Positions 50,306 through 64,000 of a DNA stretch of 64,000 bases are shown here, piece after piece. Where the stretch lies: NCBI GenBank assembly GCA_016630905.1, contig WBMQ01000015.1, positions 62,001 to 126,000 on the forward strand, given 5' to 3'. The notes beneath the pieces were generated by a model that ran no database searches, was not told the origin of the DNA, and worked only from the letters and a program-made list of their open reading frames with translations. Every line of letters begins with the position of its first letter. Position 1 is the first letter of the stretch. Source of the stretch: Capillidium heterosporum. Taxonomy: Eukaryota; Entomophthoromycota; Entomophthoromycetes; Entomophthorales; Capillidiaceae. The position numbers were made by a program, and so were the translations under genes.

Positions 50306-51463
50306 ATGCTAGAAGCATTGAGTCACAGCAAACCTTTCGGAGGTCACGACAGCAAGTACGCTACAAGGTATAGTAGTGCCTATCAAGCAAGCTTGAACTA
50401 CAACCAAACTTACCATAGCACATATACTACCCAGCCCAGTAGCTACTACAGCCAGTACACCTACGACCACAGTACCGCCGCTAGTGAAGCTAGTTCCTTG
50501 GTCCGCTACAACCAACCGAGTTACTACCAGCCCGCTGCAAGCTACAGTACGACGAGCTACATTAAACCAAAAGAGATGCCTATGCCCCAGGAACCCAAGA
50601 TGTACAAGGCTGAGAACGCACTCGAATCGAGAAACGCCAACCCCACCTACGGTTCCGGCCTGCCAATTATGCAACCAATGAACCTCAACCCAACCACCGC
50701 CCCGCAGCGGAGTAGCAGGAATCCTTTCGGATCTTCGAGTAAAGTCTGGTGGGGTAACGCCACTTCCTTTGCCGAAGCATCCGGTTACAACCACTACTTC
50801 TACGCCGAATTCGCCTACTACACCTTGAGGGCGCTGCTGCCGCACCGCAACACGACGGCCGGCCGCAGTCTGAACCAGTTCTGCCACACCTTCATGCACA
50901 CCTGCCGACCGACGCTACCCAACCTGTTACTCAGTTTGGTCTACTTGGGTTATGTACGCAATTTGTACCCCAGCTGGCTCAACTTGCAGCCTCAGGACCA
51001 GCTGCTAGCTGCCAGCATGATGCTGGCCTCCAAGTACATCGACGACATCCCTTTGCCCAATGGCAGTTGGGCCCGGCTGGGAAACTTCGACAGCAGGTCG
51101 CTGAACGCGCTGGAGCTGGAGTTGTTTGAGAACTCGGGCTACTGCATCACCTTCGAAGCTTCTACCTTCTCAGCCTGGAGCGTGCGATTCGACCAGTTCA
51201 TTTTGTTCAAGTCATATCAGACCAACCTCAACGCCTACCGGATACCCACCTACGGGTCCTACTACCCCACTAGCCACGCCTGTTCCGGGTGCGCCACTTG
51301 TCAACTCCAGGTCCCCATAAGTAGTCTGCATCCGTACAGCTCAGCTTCGGTTTCGTACCCAACCCAACATTCCGGTAGGTACCTGACTTACACAAGTTCG
51401 GATCAACCAGCCTACTCTACCTTTACCCAGACCAGTTACTATTCCAACCACATTGCTGTCTGA
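50306..51463 (+). CDS. PHO80/PCL-like cyclin, 385 aa
   Basis: Single-exon gene with an intact frame. Residues 1-140 are low-complexity, rich in Tyr, Ser, Thr and Gln. A cyclin box spans about residues 155-290, with FAYYTLRALLPHRNTT, PNLLLSLVYLGYVRNL, QLLAASMMLASKYIDDI, SWARLGNFDSRSLNALE and LFENSGYCITFEASTFSAW. The ASKYxDD and N-x2-ELELF elements are typical of the fungal Pho80/Pcl cyclin group, which activates a Pho85-like CDK in phosphate, glycogen or polarity control. The C-terminal 90 residues are again Tyr/Ser/Thr-rich with a CSGCATC cluster. The coding sequence is far GC-richer than its surroundings, suggesting high expression or strong codon selection. The partner kinase is not in this window. 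Confidence 0.85.
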   Translation: MLEALSHSKPFGGHDSKYATRYSSAYQASLNYNQTYHSTYTTQPSSYYSQYTYDHSTAASEASSLVRYNQPSYYQPAASYSTTSYIKPKEMPMPQEPKMYKAENALESRNANPTYGSGLPIMQPMNLNPTTAPQRSSRNPFGSSSKVWWGNATSFAEASGYNHYFYAEFAYYTLRALLPHRNTTAGRSLNQFCHTFMHTCRPTLPNLLLSLVYLGYVRNLYPSWLNLQPQDQLLAASMMLASKYIDDIPLPNGSWARLGNFDSRSLNALELELFENSGYCITFEASTFSAWSVRFDQFILFKSYQTNLNAYRIPTYGSYYPTSHACSGCATCQLQVPISSLHPYSSASVSYPTQHSGRYLTYTSSDQPAYSTFTQTSYYSNHIAV

Positions 51464-52551
51464 ATGTAGATATGACGCGGTTGGCTTAAAAGTTCTAAGC
51501 CCCTGGATGACAACGCATCCTATTTTTTTACATTCCCAAGCTTCAATGCACCCTACTACCAAGATCCTAGACCTTTAGCCTAGTTTCGTTTTCGGCTTTG
51601 ATCTGAAGTTGGCCACCTATATTATGTTATTCATTCCAGCAAAGCCCCACTTTACCTTACTCTACCCTTTGGGTCTTTGCAAAATTCCATATCCTACCTT
51701 TTAATTTAGTCCAGATGTCATAAGCTCTACTGTATTGTATTTTCCATTTTAATTAAAGCTTAGTATCTATCCTTTTGACGGGTTGCTTTTAATGTTGCTT
51801 TTTAAAATCGAGTATGATGTATAGATAGGCATAATTTAAAAGTAATCAATGGAAGAATTTGTTATGAAAAATTGATTGCTTCTATTGGTTACTCCTTAAA
51901 CTATAAGTTTACCTATAGGTTAAAGCATTTTATGGTGTATATTTAAAGTTCTAGTATAGGTCTAAGATAAATAGTAGCTGCACTCCAGTAGTTGAAGATT
52001 TACAAAAGATATCTATAGCAAAATGCTATAAACTATGCTGATGTAGATGTTCTAAAGTGAATTTCCACCATTAATATCTTCTCTCACTTGAGGCTGAATG
52101 AGTAGTATATCCAATCCTTAAATATATACTATAGGGATATATACAGTTGAAAGGTATATTTAGTCCTTCAAAATTTCCTTATAATCCATCTTTTCAATTC
52201 TAGATAGAATATAATTGCACAGATTGAAATTACAAAATTGACCAAATATAGTACTCTATGTCTATTAATTTATTCGAAACTTACCGAAATTAAATGTGCA
52301 AATTGTAGCCTTTTCAACAAAAGCTTGAATGTAAACTTTATGAATATGTACGTAATATCTGATCTTATAACATCTACCAAGCTGTTTAATATAACTTAGT
52401 AGAAATCCTTTTAATCGGATATCAATTATCCAGCATCGAGAGAGTAGATATATATGCCATGTTTCAATTTAGGTTAAGTGGCATTTATAATCGACAAATC
52501 ACTTTATTCCAACTCTATAGAAGAACAGCACTTATAAGAACTAGTCTAGTA
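51464..52551. other. Intergenic DNA between convergent genes
   Basis: No gene supported. Confidence 0.5.
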
Positions 52552-53330
52552 TATAAACCATTTACAAAGCTTGTTACAGATATTTAGTAGAAATACTAAT
52601 CATGATAGTGATATTTATCCAGAACTAAATGCTTGTCCAAAAACTAATCCCGTCTTACCAAATTCAAATCCAAAGTCTTGGGCGACAGTAGGTCCAAGGT
52701 AGAGAGCTTCAAGCTAGTCTTAGGTTTGTCTTCGGGCCATTCAATTCTAAACTTCTTAAGAATCTTGATCAAAGCTACCTTCTGCTCAAGTAAAGTTAAA
52801 CTTATACCCATGCCTAGCATATAAAATTAGAATCCCATGGCATCCGTCAAAAAATTACATTGCCTGGCACCAAAATTGAACGGCACCCAATTTTGGGAAC
52901 TTTTAGCGTCGTTCTCCTTGTTGAACCGTGACGGATCGAACTTTTCAGGGTCCTTCCAGTAGTAGGGGTCGCGCTGTACGTGGTAGAAATGTTGCTGTAC
53001 AAACGTATTTTCGGGGATATTGTGGCCTTGGAATTGAATGTCCTTGGTAGTGACTTTAACTTCTCGAGCCACGTTGATGGCCAAAGGTGGCAACAATCTG
53101 AGGTTCTCCTTGATGGTAGGTTCTAGCAAACTGATCTTGGCCATATCACTTTCGTCAAAGCTATCAGCTTTGTGGCTGGGGATTATATGGTCAATCTCAT
53201 CTTGAAGTTCAGTTTGGATTTCCTAGACCGCTTTATTAGATTACATTGTAGTCAAAGTTACTGGGTAGAGGGCTAAATGGTACATCAATCCAGAGAGGGC
53301 CATAGCAGTTGTATCGTGACCAGCTACAAA
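52552..53330 (-). repeat. Inverted 779-bp identical repeat, right arm
   Basis: Reverse-complement copy of 40135-40913, identical through exons, introns and 3' flank. Outside it, exon 1 to 4 sequence of the two P450 genes differs at many positions. Confidence 0.93.
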
Positions 53331-54374
53331 TAAAATTTTGAAAGTCCACTGATTTAATGTTAGATCTATAATTAATAAAAGTTATAAAGCACCTTCATCT
53401 CCTGTTCACTCAGCTTCCTAGTTTCGTTATCAGTTGACATCTCGTTGGCATATATCATGGCAGAAAGAGCATCGTTGTTGGGATCAATAGTGCCAGCCGT
53501 CAATGCCTTACGCTTCTGGTCGAGGTGGTAGTCGATCATGGCGTCAAATTGATTGATCTCGTCGATTTGATGAGGTCGGAATCGGTCCAGATATGGAAAC
53601 ATCAAGTAGAGGGGCTTGTTGACGTTTTCAGTTGCTTTGACGTATAGGCTGTTTTCCTTACTAGTGCCGTTTAACTCCAAGGCCTTCATATAAAAGTTAG
53701 GATATGTTTATGTTGTCAAGTACCTTGAATTCGACATCAAACAAAGTTTTTCCAAGGATATCCAAGGTCAATCTAAACGAATTAGTTATATTCACCTAAT
53801 CCTTTTACCTTTCATTCCAGTAGTGCACTGCAACTGGGCCGTAACTTCCAACCGATTCCCAGGCCTTCAACATATCATTTACTGAATCGACTATAGGTTT
53901 CATGGGCCACTTCTTTTGAAAGAATTGGTTAATGACCCTACGATGCCTACGCCAATCATCCTGGTTAGAGAAGACTATGTTATCGCCGTAAAACTTGGTG
54001 ACCATTACTCCTGGTAAAAATTTGGTAAACAAAATCTTGGGGAACTGGGTCAAATTGGTAGCTACCAATTTGATGTCTTCGATACGACCTACCCTTACAT
54101 TCCAAGCCCCCAAATTCCATACCTAATTTATATGTTTTAGTGTATGCTAATATTGAATACGCCTTACTAATGCTAATCCATGCTTTTCTAGGATTTCTTT
54201 CTCAAATAGTTGGTACCTTTCGTCGAAAGTTAAGTTGAAAAGTAAGCTGTAGATCGATAAAAAGAAGTTGGCCCTTGGTAGATGGCGTAAGTTTTTGGGT
54301 GGGAGTGAAAGTCGGTAGATAACACCGATTATCAAAGCTACAACTATTACAATAAAATTTAAAGTGGAAATCAT
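52644..54374 (-). CDS. Cytochrome P450 (copy 3), seven exons, 493 aa
   Basis: Exons are 54374-54168, 54122-53809, 53772-53724, 53683-53393, 53348-53262, 53222-52859 and 52813-52644, the same exon lengths as copy 2. It is membrane-anchored at the N-terminus (FIVIVVALIIGVIYRLSLPP) and has the full P450 set: WRRHR, AGHDTT, ENLR, DPSRF and FNFGARQCMG. The N-terminal half differs from copy 2 at many residues (for example AWNVRVGRIEDIKL shared, but FTKFLPGVMVTKFY against LTDLLPNTIATKFY), while residues encoded by exon 6 and 7 are identical. All junctions are in phase, so the gene appears functional. Upstream on its strand is a TATAAATA box. Confidence 0.95.
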
Positions 54375-54410
54375 TGAAACAAGTAAAACAATTTTTAGTT
54401 GTAAAGCCGA

Positions 54411-54418
54411 TATTTATA
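54411..54418 (-). promoter_or_regulatory. TATA-like box of P450 copy 3
   Basis: Minus-strand TATAAATA about 40 bp upstream of the ATG. Confidence 0.45.
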
Positions 54419-57041
54419 CTAGATGATTTCTAAGATCCTAGATCTAGTATCGTATTGTTTATTCTTGTAGGAATTAGATAGGGTTTGGAAAGTTGGTACC
54501 TTAAACAGGTTTAGTACCAAATATTTGCCGATTTTTACAAGGATGAGATCGTTCTATGTATATCTACCTACTACCAAATTACATCTAGTCATTGCAGACT
54601 GGGCTATAAATGAGTTTTGCTACCTTTTGATTTTCATTTCATACGATGGCTTTGAAGTTACAATTATAGCAGACCTAACAAAGCTTGTAGCTGATTCAAA
54701 AGTATTCATCGTATCAGCTTATACTAATAGCAATCCATAGTATACTGCTAATCACTTTTACTGCCTTTTTATAAGTAAATTTAGAAGTGCAAATGTAATA
54801 TGAAGCTTCAATAGGCATTTTATACCCTTCAATTAGGCAAATGAAGCAAGATTGTAAATCTAGGAAAAGCAAAGTAGTAAAATAAGCTATTTAATTAGTA
54901 ACTCAATGACTTACTAACTATAGTAAAGTAGATCTTGAAGTGTTGATTGTAGATTTTGCATTTGAGTTTCAAAAGGTATCAAAAAAACGATATGCTAATA
55001 CACACTCAAAAATATATCTATGTAGTAAAGATTCGTATATGTAATACTCTATCTGTATTCGCCAGTTATGACTAGTGCTATCTTAGTCAGATGAAGATAT
55101 GTACATTTGTTTTTAGATATGCAAACTTTTGCCATCAGCTTTTATTTAAAAGTTTTCGGCATTAAATTTGGCAAAAGTTTTCCCACAGCTTTAGATGATA
55201 AAGTTACGAGCACTAGATTTCAAATTATAAAGTATGCTATGGATATGTTGGATATTAGCCTGCATTTCAAGGCAATTGTTAAATAACGTATAACCGTATC
55301 ATCCTAATACTTTATCTTATAAATCGACTATTTGCTGAGCTATAGAGATGGCTTTTATTATTACTGAACGTCAAGCATTCAGCAGCTCTTTTGCTATTAC
55401 TGGATTGGATTTAATTCTATCCAATAGCTGTTCAATTATTTGTCAGGCGCTTGACACTTAGTACAAAAGGCTACTTGCAATAATTTATTTTCAAAAGCTG
55501 TATATTGGAAATCAAAATTATGGAGTCTAATTGATAAATGTATGAGTATTCAAAAAGCATTATATAATATAGTAGTTGTATGCAGTTTAGTTCAAGAGTC
55601 AGATTTGGACGACAGTTTATCCAAATAACGATAGTCTACCGATTGCACATTTAACAAATTAGGCAGTTTTTGCTAGTTTATTCAAAGTACAGGTTAGGTA
55701 AGTCTAAAGTCACATCAGTCGTAACTTTACTGCTTTTACATCAACTAAAGAAATAATACGAAGACAAGCTACTGCTATCGAATGTAAAGGTTTAGTTTTA
55801 CTCATATTCACTTTTATTCATATACTAGTTTTGATAGTAAAGTATATAACTTTATACACTGTCTTTAGTAAATAGCATATTCTGGCAAGAGTATATGTGT
55901 AGCTTGCAAACAGGATAACTATACTGTTAATTTTACGCTCAACCTTGGAGGCTGTGACTGCCTATAAAGATATAGAAATGAAAAGTCTACTCAATTATGG
56001 CTATAGTTAAACTCAATTTACATCTAATCATTTTTGCTATTTCTATATAATAAAACATTATTCTTATATAGAAGAGAAGATTAGGATTATGGTATCTAGT
56101 CTCTAAACATCAAAGCTCTAAGATTCATATATGTTATTTCATATTAAAGCTTTTCTTCATCAAGTCAAGGTGATGGCTATAGTATAAGTACGATAACCTT
56201 TACAAAACTTTTTATTCTTAGACCCTTGCTACCTGTTCCATCAATTTACAGTAACAAGGTAATTGAAGCATCACGGTTCAGCTAGAAAGATTTAAAATAT
56301 ATTGCTCACACTACTAAAGATCTCAACCTTACAAAGTAGTATTCATATTCTTTTTGATAATTCAAGGATATATAGAAAGCTAAAGTCTAGTATAAGGCTA
56401 TAATTAGCTTTTGGAACCCTCAAGTATATAAGTTTACTATACTCAAAGGAACTAAAGCCATATAAAAATAGAAGCATCCAATACCCTTGCCATTTTCAAC
56501 CATACCTAATTTATCTAGCTTGATTCGACATCATTCTGGATTCAAAGTTTTTCAATCTACGGTTCAGCCAACGAAACCCTGGAAATCTTCAAGCTTGAAG
56601 AACAGCTGGCTTAAAATACACTATGATTGGCTGCTTGGTGGTGATGCTAGTCAACAAAGTGAAAATTTTTGATATTGGTCTATTCCAAGTATAAAAGTGA
56701 GAGCTAAACAAGAAAACAAACTTTTTTGATCAGGTCCTTGCCGTCAAAAAAGAGTAACTCTAGAATTGTACCATAGTGTATAACAATATTTCTTCCTATA
56801 TAGATATATAAATTGGATACCAGATAGACGTTACTAAACTCCATAAATATTACCTTTGTTGAAGCCAAGTCAAACCATACCCTACCTACCTAGCTAACCT
56901 TAACTTTGACTGTAAGGTAATATTTTCTAGTTTCTACCGGATAGGCGTCTCTACCCTACCCTCCATTTAAATGCTCTAGTTGGTATTGGTAGCTAATCTA
57001 TATCTCTACTATAGAAACCTATCATAAAGACAAAAAACAAA
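54419..57041. other. AT-rich intergenic DNA between divergent genes
   Basis: About 2.6 kb without a convincing gene; short open frames at 54525-54740 and 56487-56672 have no recognisable features. The last 150 bp are CT-rich, probably the CAD promoter and leader. Confidence 0.5.
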
Positions 57042-63788
<6,747 letters not shown>

Positions 63789-64000
63789 GTTGAGTTTTTA
63801 GGTTAGATACTTTTGTATGTAGGGTCACTACTTTAGTAAATTTTTAGAATTTTGAGTTTTTTATATGAATTTTAGTTTGTAAATGATGTTTCAATTTTTA
63901 TTACTGTAGTGTATGTCTTTGTAGATAGTATATATCCATGGATTTGATATAGATTTAGTTTTGTATCGACTCAAATAGTATCAATAATCACATTCCCTTT
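63789..64000. other. 3' flank of the CAD gene to the window end
   Basis: AT-rich, T-rich 3' flank; no further gene begins here. Confidence 0.5.

Noticed and set aside
50309-50899. 196-codon open frame on the minus strand inside the cyclin gene
   Set aside because: It is antisense to a clear cyclin coding sequence, its length follows from the GC-rich codons of the sense gene, and it has no domain.

Overview
This looks like a stretch of a eukaryotic, fungal chromosome. Genes are far apart, carry short GT...AG introns (36 to about 90 nt) with TTAAC/CTAAC-like branch sites, and sit in very AT-rich intergenic DNA. Fungal identity rests on a class IV-type chitin synthase and on a fused pyrimidine enzyme (CAD/URA2 type) whose dihydroorotase-like domain has lost its metal-binding residues, as in other fungi. 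The AT bias, long intergenic gaps and gene content suggest an early-diverging fungus, perhaps a zoopagomycete or entomophthoralean relative; that placement is a guess.

Layout. 1-19.7 kb: sparse and regulatory, with a C2H2 zinc-finger factor (843-1538, -), two bZIP factors (6930-7755 and 11123-11877, +), gene relics near 13.6-14.6 kb and a secreted catalase (16149-17669, -). 19.7-26.7 kb: a UDP-glycosyltransferase (+), an aldo-keto reductase (-), a rhodanese-family tRNA hydroxylase TrhO homologue (-) and a cysteine-rich, probably GPI-anchored surface protein (+). 26.8-35.8 kb: an ankyrin-chitin synthase fusion (-) and a 15-exon lipin/phosphatidate phosphatase (-). 36.5-54.4 kb: a dead P450, an intact P450 in tandem with it, a seven-exon glycerol kinase (-), a small secreted protein (-), a TRIC cation channel (+), a degraded region, a PHO80/PCL-like cyclin (+) and a third, inverted P450. 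57-63.8 kb: the complete CAD gene (+).

Functional links are modest. Lipin makes diacylglycerol and glycerol kinase makes glycerol-3-phosphate, so both feed glycerolipid synthesis. CAD supplies UMP, from which UDP-sugars for chitin synthase and the glycosyltransferase derive. The P450s and aldo-keto reductase are redox or detoxification enzymes. This is a eukaryotic neighbourhood of independent genes, not an operon.

Two features stand out. First, many conserved proteins can only be read by skipping one base: seven times in CAD, and once each in glycerol kinase, lipin, chitin synthase, the glycosyltransferase and probably one bZIP. Only two breaks go the other way. Insertion-type assembly errors are the simplest explanation. 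Second, the 3' halves of two oppositely oriented P450 genes are identical over 779 bp, introns and 3' flank included, while their 5' halves differ, which points to very recent gene conversion.
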